The notes: generated by a model from the sequence alone, not told the origin. Numbered from the stretch's first letter, positions 39,340-47,055 are shown. The stretch is DNA of 49,486 nucleotides from an uncultured Slackia sp. (GCF_959608125.1 NZ_CAUHPG010000016.1:1-49486), one strand, 5' to 3'. Made by a program: numbers and translations.

Positions 39340-40569
39340 TTACTTGGAAGCGATGAATTCGCGCGCGACGCCGCGGGCCCAGGCGTCCACATCGTCAAGC
39401 TGGTCGAGGCTTTCGACGCGCTGCACGCCCTGCTTCACATGAAGCTCCATGGCATGTTCGACGCACGCGTCGATATCGAGATAGCCGCAGGCGTCGTCGA
39501 GGAAGGCCGCCACGGCCACTTCGTTAGCCGCGTTCATGACGCACGGAAGCGTGCCGCCCGTGCTGCCGGCATGACGAGCCAAGGCGAGGCAGCGGAACGT
39601 GTCGGTATCGGCAGGATAGAACTCGAGCGAGCCCAGGCGCGTGAAGTCGAGCGGCTCGACCGGCGCTTCCCATCGATCGGGATAGCTCAGCGCGAACTGG
39701 ATGGGAATGCGCATATCGGTGGTGCCCAGATGCGCCTTCACGCTGCCGTCGGAGAATTCGACCATCGAATGGATCGCGCTCTGCGGCTGCACGACCACCT
39801 TGATCTTGTCATAATCCATGGCGAACAGATGATGCGCCTCGATCACTTCGAGGCCCTTGTTCATCAACGTCGAGGAATCGATCGTAATCTTCGGGCCCAT
39901 TTTCCACGTGGGATGCGCGAGGGCCTGCTTGGCCGTCATGCCCGCAAGCTCGGCGCGCGTCATGCCGCGAAACGGTCCGCCCGAGGCCGTGACCCACAAG
40001 GCCGATACTTCCTCATGACGTTCGCCCAGCAGACACTGGTAAATGGCGCCGTGCTCGGAATCGATCGGCATGAGGGCGCCCGCAGGACCTGCCTGCGGTG
40101 CGATACCGCGCTCGACGCGCAGGGCATCCACCTTCGCAGCCAGCGGCATGATCAGATCGCCCGCTACAACAAGGCTCTCCTTGTTGGCCAGAGCGAGCTG
40201 CTTGCCGCACGCAAGGGTCTCATACGACGCACGCATGCCGGCGGCGCCGACAAGCGCGTTCACGACCACGTCCACCTCGTCCAGACGCACCAGGCCCAAA
40301 AGACCCTGCTGCCCGAAGCCGACCGACACGCCGCCATGAGCCTGGGCAAGCATCGGATTTTCCCTCAGACGCTCGTCGCCGAACGCTATATTGCTCACCT
40401 TGAATTCATGCGCCTGCCCGATCACCTTGGCGACGTTCGTATTGGCGGCAAGCGCCACGATTTCGAGCTCGTCGGAATGACGGCGCACGACATCGAGCGT
40501 CTGCAGGCCGATAGAACCCGTGGACCCGAGCACTGCGATGCGCTTGCGCACGCGACCTTCTGTCGACAT
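39340..40569 (-). CDS. dxr: 1-deoxy-D-xylulose 5-phosphate reductoisomerase
   Basis: Dxr catalyses the first committed step of the MEP isoprenoid pathway with NADPH and a divalent metal. The 409-residue protein has the Rossmann loop VLGSTGSIGLQTLDVV, ALANKESLVVAG, the metal and substrate site IDSEHGAIYQCLLGE, TASGGPFRG and HPTWKMGPKITIDSSTLMNK followed by GLEVIEAHHLF. The ATG at 40569 follows AAAGAGGG. In many bacteria it sits next to cdsA or rseP; here it stands alone behind secY with its own promoter and terminator. It supplies precursors for UppS, also in this window. Confidence 0.98.
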   Translation of the reverse strand: MSTEGRVRKRIAVLGSTGSIGLQTLDVVRRHSDELEIVALAANTNVAKVIGQAHEFKVSNIAFGDERLRENPMLAQAHGGVSVGFGQQGLLGLVRLDEVDVVVNALVGAAGMRASYETLACGKQLALANKESLVVAGDLIMPLAAKVDALRVERGIAPQAGPAGALMPIDSEHGAIYQCLLGERHEEVSALWVTASGGPFRGMTRAELAGMTAKQALAHPTWKMGPKITIDSSTLMNKGLEVIEAHHLFAMDYDKIKVVVQPQSAIHSMVEFSDGSVKAHLGTTDMRIPIQFALSYPDRWEAPVEPLDFTRLGSLEFYPADTDTFRCLALARHAGSTGGTLPCVMNAANEVAVAAFLDDACGYLDIDACVEHAMELHVKQGVQRVESLDQLDDVDAWARGVAREFIASK

Positions 40570-40611
40570 AGAAACCCTCTTTCCTCAATAGAACGATTAT
40601 TTCTCAAGCCC

Positions 40612-40617
40612 ATTGTA
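40612..40617 (-). promoter_or_regulatory. -10 box (TACAAT) for dxr
   Basis: TACAAT on the minus strand 42 bases before the dxr start, after the secY terminator. No TG extension and no clear -35. Confidence 0.4.
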
Positions 40618-40687
40618 GTGCCCGTCCGGACGAGCGCTCGGAGCGCCTCGCAACGAGCGTCAAACTTGCGTATACGCAGGACGGTAC

Positions 40688-40719
40688 AAAAAAAATCCCC
40701 TCGCGATAGCGAGGGGATT
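40688..40719 (-). terminator. Intrinsic terminator after secY
   Basis: On the minus strand AATCCCCTCGC and GCGAGGGGATT form a perfect 11-bp stem with a four-base loop, followed by a run of six or more T, 27 bases past the secY stop. Confidence 0.93.
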
Positions 40720-40746
40720 CCAAAGCCTTTGAAGCGACTACGCGGC

Positions 40747-42027
40747 CTACTTGAAGAAGCCCTCGTAGTTATGCATCTTGAGCTGCGACTCGATCTTGGA
40801 CATGGTATCCAAGGCGACGCCGATCATAATGAGGATCGACGTACCGCCGAATGCCTGGATCAGCTGATTACCCGTGAAGTAGAACAGGATCGAAGGCACG
40901 ACGGCGATCAAGGCGATGAACAGACCGCCAGGCAGCGTGATGCGATTTATCACGCGCTTGATGTAGTCGGTCGTCGCCGAACCCGGACGCACGCCCGGAA
41001 TGAAGCCGCCCTGCTTGCGCAGGTTGTCGCTGGTCTCTTCGGGATTGAACACCATGGAGGTGTAGAAGTACGCGAAGAAGACAACCAGACCCAGCGTAAG
41101 CAGCCAGTTGACCCAGCCGGTGCTCATGGCGTTCGCAGCAGCCGTCAGCCAGCCGACATTGAACAGAGCGGCAAGCTGAGCCGGGAAGTAAATCAAGCAG
41201 CTTGCGAAGATGATGGGGATAACGCCCGCTGCATTCACCTTGAGGGGAATGTAGGTGCTCTGGCCGCCCATCATGCGACGACCCTGGACGCGCTTGGCAT
41301 AGTTGACCGGGATACGGCGCTGGGCACGCTCCACGAAGATGATCGCGGGGATGCACAGGAGCACGATCGCGACGATGACCACCGTGATCACGATGCCCAT
41401 GCCCATATCGGCCTGCAGATTGACGCTGCTGAAGATGGCCGAGGGAACACGGGAGATGATCGACGTGAAGATGATCAGCGACATACCGTTGCCGATACCG
41501 CGCTGAGTGATCAGCTCGCCCATCCACATGATGAAGGCAGTGCCCGCCACCAGAGTGAACACGACGATGATATCGGTCACGATTTCGGGGACCTCGCTCG
41601 AGAACACCACGCCGTACTGGCTGCTCTTAAACAAGAAGAGGTAGCCGATGGCATTGATCAAGCCCAGACCGAGCGTCAGGAAACGAGTGACCTGGGTGAT
41701 CTTCTTGCGACCGGTCTCGCCCTCCTTCGACCAGCGGCCCACGGCGGGAATGACGCCCTGCATGAGCTGCATGATAATGGACGCGGTGATGTAAGGCATG
41801 ATACCCAACGAGAACACCGAGAAGTGCGACAGCGCACCGCCGGTGAACAGGTCGAGCATAGTCATGCTCACGCCGCTCGACGCGAATGCATTCGCGAATT
41901 CGTTGAAGGGGATGCCGGGCACCGGCACGTACGCGCCGAAGCGGTACAGTGCCAGGATGCCCAAGGTGAACAGAATCTTATTCCTAAGTTCCGGCACCTT
42001 GAACGCATCGATGATGGTTCTTAGCAA
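40747..42027 (-). CDS. secY: Preprotein translocase subunit SecY
   Basis: SecY forms the protein-conducting channel of the cytoplasmic membrane. The 426-residue protein has ten hydrophobic helices and the family blocks MLRTIIDAFKVPELRNKILF, PGIPFNEFANAF with GGALSHFSVFSLGIMPYITA, and QGRRMMGGQSTYIPLKVNAA followed by GVIPIIFASCL. The start codon is TTG at 42027, which overlaps the last codons of rplO out of frame (TTGCTAA contains the rplO stop); GGAGGAAAGG lies about ten bases upstream, and no ATG nearby gives the conserved N-terminus. This implies translational coupling to rplO. adk, map and infA, which often follow, are not here. Confidence 0.97.
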   Translation of the reverse strand: MLRTIIDAFKVPELRNKILFTLGILALYRFGAYVPVPGIPFNEFANAFASSGVSMTMLDLFTGGALSHFSVFSLGIMPYITASIIMQLMQGVIPAVGRWSKEGETGRKKITQVTRFLTLGLGLINAIGYLFLFKSSQYGVVFSSEVPEIVTDIIVVFTLVAGTAFIMWMGELITQRGIGNGMSLIIFTSIISRVPSAIFSSVNLQADMGMGIVITVVIVAIVLLCIPAIIFVERAQRRIPVNYAKRVQGRRMMGGQSTYIPLKVNAAGVIPIIFASCLIYFPAQLAALFNVGWLTAAANAMSTGWVNWLLTLGLVVFFAYFYTSMVFNPEETSDNLRKQGGFIPGVRPGSATTDYIKRVINRITLPGGLFIALIAVVPSILFYFTGNQLIQAFGGTSILIMIGVALDTMSKIESQLKMHNYEGFFK

Positions 42028-42470
42028 GACTGCTCGACCTTTCCTCCGGCTGCCTCGATCTTGGCAACAGCGCTCGCGGAAACCTTATCGACCTTGACGG
42101 TCAGAGCCTTGGTCAGCTCGCCGTTGCCAAGGACCTTGACCAGAGCGTCGACGCTCTTGATGATGCCCTTCTGAACCAGAGCCTCGTGATCGACGACATC
42201 GCCGGCCTCGAACTTGAGCTCGAGACGGTCGACGTTGACGGGCACGTACTCGACGCGATTGAAGTTGCGGAAGCCGGGGAGCTTCGGCAGACGCATAGCC
42301 AGAGGAGTCTGGCCGCCCTCGAAGCCGGGGCGCTTGCCGCCGCCGGAGCGGGACTTCTGGCCGTTCATACCGCGGCCGGAGGTCTTACCATGACCGGACG
42401 CGGGACCGCGACCGACGCGCTTGCGGTTTTTGGTAGAGCCCTCTGCGGGGCGCAGGTCTTTGAGTTCCAT
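42021..42470 (-). CDS. rplO: Ribosomal protein L15
   Basis: L15 helps assemble the large subunit. The 149-residue protein begins MELKDLRPAEGSTKNRKRVG and has the glycine- and basic-rich GRGPASGHGKTSGRGMNGQK that reaches into the rRNA, then FEGGQTPLAMRLPKLPGF and a C-terminal globular part. The ATG at 42470 is preferred since AAAGGA lies six bases upstream; the ATG at 42476 would sit on that site. It is separated from rpmD by a terminator and a 220-base spacer, and so heads a distinct rplO-secY transcript. Confidence 0.97.
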   Translation of the reverse strand: MELKDLRPAEGSTKNRKRVGRGPASGHGKTSGRGMNGQKSRSGGGKRPGFEGGQTPLAMRLPKLPGFRNFNRVEYVPVNVDRLELKFEAGDVVDHEALVQKGIIKSVDALVKVLGNGELTKALTVKVDKVSASAVAKIEAAGGKVEQSC

Positions 42471-42572
42471 GTTCATTCCTTTCGCTTTTTTCGGACGGGT
42501 GTATCCCGTTCTCAGCCGACAGCTCGCTCGCCGGCCAACTATGATTACCTGCCTGTGCGGGCAACGACGCCC

Positions 42573-42650
42573 CTAGAAGCACAAGCCTTTCTAGAATACA
42601 CCGAAACCCCCGTAATTGCCAGAAGAATATCTGACTTGACCGGGGGTTTC
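42573..42650 (-). promoter_or_regulatory. Probable promoter region and inverted repeats upstream of rplO-secY
   Basis: On the minus strand TATTCT (42593-42598) is a possible -10 about 120 bases before rplO. It is flanked upstream by an inverted repeat of GAAACCCCCG and CGGGGGTTTC (42603-42612, 42641-42650) with no T-run and downstream by CTAGAA/TTCTAG (42573-42594). The long GC-rich leader could hold a translational control site, but I recognise none. Confidence 0.4.
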
Positions 42651-42660
42651 TTGAAAATCA

Positions 42661-42687
42661 AAAAGGCCGCCCTTACGAGCGGCCTTT
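42661..42687 (-). terminator. Intrinsic terminator between rpmD and rplO
   Basis: On the minus strand AAGGCCGC, an eight-base loop, GCGGCCTT and a T-run (TTTTTGATTTTC) follow the rpmD stop at once. It divides the usual spc operon. Confidence 0.88.
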
Positions 42688-42692
42688 CATCG

Positions 42693-42884
42693 TTAGTCCT
42701 CGACGACCTCGACGAGATGCTTGACCTTGAAGATCATGCCACGGATGGTCGGGTTGTCGGCATGGTCGACCGTGCGGCCGATCTTACCCAGGCCCAAAGC
42801 CTTCAGGGTAGCGCCCTGATCGGCCTTGCGTCCGATAGCGGAACGGGTCTGGGTGATATGGAGGGTCTTCTGAGCCTCGGCCAT
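42693..42884 (-). CDS. rpmD: Ribosomal protein L30
   Basis: A small large-subunit protein of 63 residues, usual for L30. It has LHITQTRSAIGRKADQGATL followed by KALGLGKIGRTVDHADNPTI and IRGMIFKVKHLVEV, the normal family layout. The ATG at 42884 has AGGAGG upstream, inside the last codons of rpsE, with a three-base gap between the genes. It is the last gene before a strong terminator. Confidence 0.97.
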   Translation of the reverse strand: MAEAQKTLHITQTRSAIGRKADQGATLKALGLGKIGRTVDHADNPTIRGMIFKVKHLVEVVED

Positions 42885-42887
42885 GAT

Positions 42888-43427
42888 TTATGCCTCCTTC
42901 TTCTCAGACCAACCGTAAATGTGAGCGACGCTCACGTTACGGCGGGCGGCAACCTCATTGACGTTGGAGAGCTCCTTGAGGCCCTCGGCAGCTGCCTTGA
43001 CGATGTTCATAGCATTGTCGGAACCGAGAGACTTGCCGAACACGTTCTTGACGCCAGCGAGCTCCATGAGAGCGCGAACCGGGCCGCCGGCGATAACGCC
43101 GGTACCAGGGGTAGCAGGCTTGAGAAGCACGCGGCCTGCACCGAACTCGCCCATGATCTCGTGGGGGATGGTGCCAGCCTCGGTCAGCGGGATGCTGAAC
43201 ATGTTCTTCTTGGCATCCTCGATGCCCTTCTTGATGGCGACAGGCACTTCCTGGCTCTTGCCCATGCCCACGCCGACGCGGCCGTTGCCGTCACCGACGA
43301 CGACCAGCGCGGTCAGAGCGAAACGACGGCCGCCCTTAACAACCTTGGAAACGCGGTTGATGTAAACCACGCGCTCCTGAAGCTCAGGAACGGCAGACTG
43401 GTTCTTTTCTTCTTTACGAGGAGTCAT
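42888..43427 (-). CDS. rpsE: Ribosomal protein S5
   Basis: S5 acts in decoding accuracy and mRNA unwinding on the small subunit. The 179-residue protein has the double-stranded RNA-binding domain (LQERVVYINRVSKVVKGGRR, FALTALVVVGDGNGRVGVGM) and the C-terminal domain (KPATPGTGVIAGGPVRALME, LGSDNAMNIVKAAAEGL). GKSQEVPVAIKKGIEDAKKN is the usual linker. The ATG at 43427 follows GAAAGGG. The gap to rplR is 15 bases. Confidence 0.98.
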   Translation of the reverse strand: MTPRKEEKNQSAVPELQERVVYINRVSKVVKGGRRFALTALVVVGDGNGRVGVGMGKSQEVPVAIKKGIEDAKKNMFSIPLTEAGTIPHEIMGEFGAGRVLLKPATPGTGVIAGGPVRALMELAGVKNVFGKSLGSDNAMNIVKAAAEGLKELSNVNEVAARRNVSVAHIYGWSEKKEA

Positions 43428-43442
43428 TTACCCTACCCTTTC

Positions 43443-43811
43443 CTAGAACTTCAGGCCGGCTTCGCGAGCAGCATCGGCCAGAGCCTTGACGCGGCCGTGG
43501 TACAGGTTACCACCGCGGTCGAAGACGATTTCGGTGATGCCGGCTTCGACGGCCTTCTTGCCCGCGATCTCGCCGAGGGCGGCAGCGCCTTCGACGTTGG
43601 CACCGGACTTGCCGGTGGCCTTGAAGTCGGGGCCCAGGGTGCTCACGCCGAGCAGGGTCTTGCCTGCGACGTCGTCGACGAACTGGACATACACATTGGA
43701 GTTAGAGCGGGTGACGCAAAGCCTCGGACGAGCGGCGGTGCCGGAGATCTTACCGCGCACGCGACGATGGCGACGAGCCAGCGCAGCTTGTTTCTTCTGA
43801 AGTTTCTTCAT
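43443..43811 (-). CDS. rplR: Ribosomal protein L18
   Basis: L18 binds 5S rRNA. The 122-residue protein has the basic N-terminus (KKLQKKQAALARRHRRVRGK), ARPRLCVTRSNSNVYVQFVD and the ending IVFDRGGNLYHGRVKALADA followed by AREAGLKF, all typical. The ATG at 43811 follows GAAGGGA. It sits in the standard rplF-rplR-rpsE order. Confidence 0.98.
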   Translation of the reverse strand: MKKLQKKQAALARRHRRVRGKISGTAARPRLCVTRSNSNVYVQFVDDVAGKTLLGVSTLGPDFKATGKSGANVEGAAALGEIAGKKAVEAGITEIVFDRGGNLYHGRVKALADAAREAGLKF

Positions 43812-43837
43812 CTTAAAATCCCTTCACACCTGAGTCG

Positions 43838-44383
43838 CTATTTGTCGCCCTTGGCGGCCTTGCCCAGCTTGCGGCGGACCTGCTCGCCGGCGTAGCGGAT
43901 GCCCTTGCCCTTGTAAGGCTCGGGTTTACGCCACTTGCGCACGATAGCCGCGGTCTCGCCGACCAGCTGCTTGTCTGCGCCCTTGACGGTGATGTGCGTC
44001 TGATCGGGAACCTCGAAGGTGACGCCTTCGGGAGCCTCGACCACGACGGGGTGAGAGTAACCGAGCTGCAGCTCGAGGGCAGTGCCCTTGAGAGCGGCAC
44101 GATAGCCGACGCCCACCAGCTCGAGCTTCTTCTCGAAGCCTGCGGAAACGCCCTCGACCATGTTGGCGATGAGGGTGCGGGTCAGGCCGTGGAAGCTGCG
44201 GGCTTCGCGGGAATCGTCGGGACGGGTGACGATGATCTCGTCGCCCTCATGAGCAACGCTCATGATCGGGTTGAAATCGTAGGAGAGTTCGCCCTTACCG
44301 CCCTTGACGGTGATGTTGTTGTCGTTGATAGCGACTTCGACTCCGGCAGGAACCGGAATAGGCTGCTTACCGATACGAGACAT
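43838..44383 (-). CDS. rplF: Ribosomal protein L6
   Basis: L6 lies near the sarcin-ricin loop of the large subunit. The 181-residue protein starts MSRIGKQPIPVPAGVEVAIN, contains the duplicated beta-domain pattern (NNITVKGGKGELSYDF; VEAPEGVTFEVPDQTHITVK) and ends with the RNA-binding signature PEPYKGKGIRYAGEQVRRKL. The ATG at 44383 follows AAGGAG; an upstream in-frame ATG is not supported. It lies 19 bases after rpsH. Confidence 0.98.
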   Translation of the reverse strand: MSRIGKQPIPVPAGVEVAINDNNITVKGGKGELSYDFNPIMSVAHEGDEIIVTRPDDSREARSFHGLTRTLIANMVEGVSAGFEKKLELVGVGYRAALKGTALELQLGYSHPVVVEAPEGVTFEVPDQTHITVKGADKQLVGETAAIVRKWRKPEPYKGKGIRYAGEQVRRKLGKAAKGDK

Positions 44384-44402
44384 ATCTAGCTCCTTCCTTT
44401 CC

Positions 44403-44801
44403 TTACCAGATGTACGCAATCACTTCGCCGCCGACGCCGGCCTTGCGGGCGTCGCGGTCGGTCATAACACCCTTAGAGGTGGACACGACAGCCGTGCCCA
44501 GGCCGCCCAGAACGCGGGGCAGCTCATCCTTGCCGGCGTAGATACGCAGACCAGGCTTGGAAATACGCTTAATACCGCGGATGACCTTCTCCTTCTTGTC
44601 ACCGTACTTGAGGGTGATCTCGAGGATGTCGCGCGGGGCGGCCGGGGTGATTTCATAACCCTGGACGTAGCCCTCTTCGGTCATGATACGGGCAATCTCG
44701 ACGAGCTTCTTCGAGGACGGCATAGAAACCGTAGCCTTGCCAGCAGAGTTTGCGTTACGCACACGCGTAAGCATATCTGCGATGGGATCGTTCATGCTCA
44801 T
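44403..44801 (-). CDS. rpsH: Ribosomal protein S8
   Basis: S8 binds helix 21 of 16S rRNA and in E. coli also represses the spc operon by binding its mRNA. The 132-residue protein opens DPIADMLTRVRNANSAGKAT and ends GTAVVSTSKGVMTDRDARKA followed by GVGGEVIAYIW, the family signature. The ATG at 44801 follows AAAGGAG at five bases; a second ATG two codons on is possible. No E. coli-type S8 mRNA site was identified. Confidence 0.98.
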   Translation of the reverse strand: MSMNDPIADMLTRVRNANSAGKATVSMPSSKKLVEIARIMTEEGYVQGYEITPAAPRDILEITLKYGDKKEKVIRGIKRISKPGLRIYAGKDELPRVLGGLGTAVVSTSKGVMTDRDARKAGVGGEVIAYIW

Positions 44802-44899
44802 GTTTTCTCCTTTGGTTCGTGATGAGCGGAGTCGGAGGTACGTAATGGCGCCCGTAGCGCGTACGCCTTACCGACCGGCACACGCCGATGTGCGAAGTC

Positions 44900-45085
44900 T
44901 TACCAGGAAGCCTTGGTCACACCGGGCAGTTCGCCTTTGTGAGCGAGTTCACGCAGGCACACGCGGCAGAGACCGAACTTGCGATACACAGAGTGCGGAC
45001 GGCCACAGCGGGTGCAGCGGGAATACTTACGAGTCGAGAACTTCGGCTCGCGCGCAGCCTTGGCGATCATCGATTTTTTTGCCAT
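44900..45085 (-). CDS. rpsN: Ribosomal protein S14, zinc-binding (type Z)
   Basis: A 61-residue S14 of the short, zinc-binding type, with CTRCGRPHSVYRKFGLCRVC giving two CxxC pairs. AKKSMIAKAAREPKFSTRKY is the basic N-terminus, and the end LAHKGELPGVTKASW is typical. Organisms with this form may also carry a longer zinc-free paralogue used in zinc starvation; none is in the window. The ATG at 45085 follows GAAGGAAAA. Confidence 0.98.
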   Translation of the reverse strand: MAKKSMIAKAAREPKFSTRKYSRCTRCGRPHSVYRKFGLCRVCLRELAHKGELPGVTKASW

Positions 45086-45134
45086 GCTTTTCCTTCTTTC
45101 CTATTTCTTCACTCAACAGATGTCGAGTAGAAAC

Positions 45135-45683
45135 CTAGTTCTTCTTGAACGGGAAGCCCAGGGCATCCAGAAGGGCCTTGGCGTCCGTGTTGTTTTCGGC
45201 GGTGGTGACGAAGGTGATGTCCATACCACGGGTACGGTCGACCTTGTCGTACTCGATCTCGGGGAAGATCAGCTGCTCGGTGATGCCGAGCGTATAGTTG
45301 CCGCGACCGTCGAAAGAGGTCGTGGGGATGCCGCGGAAGTCACGCACGCGAGGAAGGGCCATGGACAGCAGGCGGTCCAGGAACTCCCACATGCGGTTGC
45401 CACGCAGGGTGACCTTGCAGCCGATGGCCATGCCCTGGCGAATATGGAAGCCTGCGATGGACTTCTTGGCATGGGTGACGCAGGGCTGCTGGCCCGTGAT
45501 AACGCGCAGGTCGGCCATGGCGGCATCGAGCTGCTTGGAGTCGGACGCAGCGGCGCCGACGCCCATGTTCACGACGATCTTCTCAAGGCGGGGAACCTTG
45601 TTGATGTTGTCGATGTTGAGCTCGCGCTCGAGCTGCGCGACGATTTCGTTGGTGTACTTTTCCTTCAGACGAGGAGTAGCCAT
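45135..45683 (-). CDS. rplE: Ribosomal protein L5
   Basis: L5 binds 5S rRNA and contacts the P-site tRNA. The 182-residue protein has YTNEIVAQLERELNIDNINK, VPRLEKIVVNMGVGAAASDS, ITGQQPCVTHAKKSIAGFHI and GMDITFVTTAENNTDAKALL followed by DALGFPF. The ATG at 45683 follows AAAGGAG. A 135-base spacer from rplX, longer than elsewhere in this cluster, holds a candidate internal promoter. Confidence 0.98.
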   Translation of the reverse strand: MATPRLKEKYTNEIVAQLERELNIDNINKVPRLEKIVVNMGVGAAASDSKQLDAAMADLRVITGQQPCVTHAKKSIAGFHIRQGMAIGCKVTLRGNRMWEFLDRLLSMALPRVRDFRGIPTTSFDGRGNYTLGITEQLIFPEIEYDKVDRTRGMDITFVTTAENNTDAKALLDALGFPFKKN

Positions 45684-45768
45684 CTTGAAATTTCTCCTTT
45701 TCGATGATTTAAACGCAGGATTTCCGACCCTACGTCCCTATCCCCGCGCTAAACACGCAGGGAGGGTC

Positions 45769-45777
45769 ATTGTACCA
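45769..45777 (-). promoter_or_regulatory. Candidate internal extended -10 promoter (TGGTACAAT) before rplE
   Basis: TGG followed by TACAAT on the minus strand lies 86 bases before rplE. Just upstream is a hairpin (AGCGGGG/CCCCGCT, 45782-45805) that could act as a weak terminator or attenuator after rplX. Together these could reset transcription in the middle of the ribosomal cluster. Confidence 0.45.
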
Positions 45778-45818
45778 AGCAAGCGGGGATTATAAAACCC
45801 CCGCTCACAAAAATTTAG

Positions 45819-46142
45819 TTATTTAGCCTCGACGATGTCTGCGCCACACTTCTTGCAGACGCGGACCTTCTTGCCGTCGACGCGCTTGTTGGCAACGCGG
45901 GTCGGCTTGCCGCAGCTCGGGCAAACGAGCATCACGTTGGAGACGTGGATGGGAGCCTCCTTGGTGATGATGCCGCCCTGAGGGTTCTGCTGGGTGGGAC
46001 GCATGGCCTTCTTGACCATGTTCACACCCTCGACCAGCACGCGCTCGTCCTGGGGGATGCCGCGCAGGACCACGCCCTGCTTGCCCTTGTCCTTGCCGGT
46101 GATGACTTCGACCTTGTCGCCTTTGCGGATGTTCATTTTCAT
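45819..46142 (-). CDS. rplX: Ribosomal protein L24
   Basis: L24 starts large-subunit assembly. The 107-residue protein has the KOW motif (IRKGDKVEVITGKDKGKQGV), GVNMVKKAMRPTQQNPQGGI, and a C-terminal zinc-ribbon-like part with CPSC and CKKC, common in many bacterial L24 proteins. The ATG at 46142 follows AAAGGAGG at eight bases; a second ATG two codons on is possible. It follows rplN by 14 bases. Confidence 0.98.
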   Translation of the reverse strand: MKMNIRKGDKVEVITGKDKGKQGVVLRGIPQDERVLVEGVNMVKKAMRPTQQNPQGGIITKEAPIHVSNVMLVCPSCGKPTRVANKRVDGKKVRVCKKCGADIVEAK

Positions 46143-46156
46143 GCTTCTGACCTCCT

Positions 46157-46525
46157 TTACAGCGTTTCAGGTGCCAGAGACACGATCTTCATGTACTTCT
46201 TATCGCGCAGTTCGCGAGCCACGGGCCCGAAGATACGGGTGCCCTTGGGAGCGCCGTCGTTGTTGATCAACACGGCAGCGTTCTGGTCGAAGCGGATATA
46301 AGAACCGTCGTTGCGACGGACTTCCTTCTTCACACGCACGACAACGCAGCGCACGACATCGCCCTTTTTGACGTTGCCGTTAGGAGCCGCCTCCTTGACG
46401 CTGCAGATGATGACGTCGCCAAGGCCCGCGTAACGGCGCTTAGAGCCGCCGAGAACCTTGATGCACTGCACCTTGCGTGCGCCGGAGTTGTCGGCAACGT
46501 TCAGCATGGTTTGCATCTGAATCAT
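46157..46525 (-). CDS. rplN: Ribosomal protein L14
   Basis: L14 sits at the subunit interface. The 122-residue length is exactly usual. MIQMQTMLNVADNSGARKVQ opens the protein, with VKKGDVVRCVVVRVKKEVRR and DGSYIRFDQNAAVLINNDGA in the middle and RIFGPVARELRDKKYMKIVS at the end. The ATG at 46525 follows GGAAGGA. A spacer of 40 bases separates it from rpsQ. Confidence 0.98.
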   Translation of the reverse strand: MIQMQTMLNVADNSGARKVQCIKVLGGSKRRYAGLGDVIICSVKEAAPNGNVKKGDVVRCVVVRVKKEVRRNDGSYIRFDQNAAVLINNDGAPKGTRIFGPVARELRDKKYMKIVSLAPETL

Positions 46526-46565
46526 TGTGCAATCCTTCCGATACTAGCTTACGCAAAAGCGTAGA

Positions 46566-46829
46566 CTATTTGGCCTTCTCGATGATCTCGACGAGGCGCC
46601 AGCGCTTCGTCTTAGACAGCGGACGCGTCTCCATGATGGAAACGGTATCGCCGACGCCGCACTCGTTGTTCTCATCATGAGCATGGAACTTCTTGGTGCT
46701 CGTCATCATCTTGCCGTACACGGGGTGCGGCTTGCGTTCTTTAATCTGAACCACAATGGTCTTGTTGCCGGGTGCGCTGACGACGATACCCTGGCGGACC
46801 TTGCGGGAGTTACGGATTTCTTCAGTCAT
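46566..46829 (-). CDS. rpsQ: Ribosomal protein S17
   Basis: S17, 87 residues, is an OB-fold primary 16S rRNA-binding protein. Family blocks are KVRQGIVVSAPGNKTIVVQI, KERKPHPVYGKMMTSTKKFH and HDENNECGVGDTVSIMETRP followed by LSKTKRWRLVEI. The ATG at 46829 has AAGGATTCGGGG upstream. It lies 16 bases after rpmC. Confidence 0.98.
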   Translation of the reverse strand: MTEEIRNSRKVRQGIVVSAPGNKTIVVQIKERKPHPVYGKMMTSTKKFHAHDENNECGVGDTVSIMETRPLSKTKRWRLVEIIEKAK

Positions 46830-46845
46830 CTGTTTCCCCGAATCC

Positions 46846-47055
46846 TTACTTCAGTGCGCCGGCAGCGGCGATCTCGCGAGCGCGCATCTCGGTCTGCAGA
46901 CGCGCGATGTCCTTTTTGACCTGCTTCACACGAGCGGTGTTGTCCAACTGGCTGGTAGCCATCTGGAAACGCAGGTTGAACAGCTCGGCGCGAGCCTCTT
47001 TCAGCTTGACGTTCAGGTCGTCGGAAGAGAGTTCACGAATCTCTACGGGCTTCAT
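46846..47055 (-). CDS. rpmC: Ribosomal protein L29
   Basis: L29, 69 residues, lies at the exit of the peptide tunnel and helps bind trigger factor and SRP. It shows MKPVEIRELSSDDLNVKLKE, ARAELFNLRFQMATSQLDNT and VKQVKKDIARLQTEMRAREI, the typical two-helix hairpin. Its ATG shares one base with the rplP stop (TAATG), implying coupled translation. Confidence 0.98.
   Translation of the reverse strand: MKPVEIRELSSDDLNVKLKEARAELFNLRFQMATSQLDNTARVKQVKKDIARLQTEMRAREIAAAGALK

Noticed and set aside
39328..42024. Plus-strand open frame of about 900 codons across dxr and secY
   Set aside because: Antisense shadow of two clear genes and a terminator; low-complexity product rich in His, Arg and Asp.
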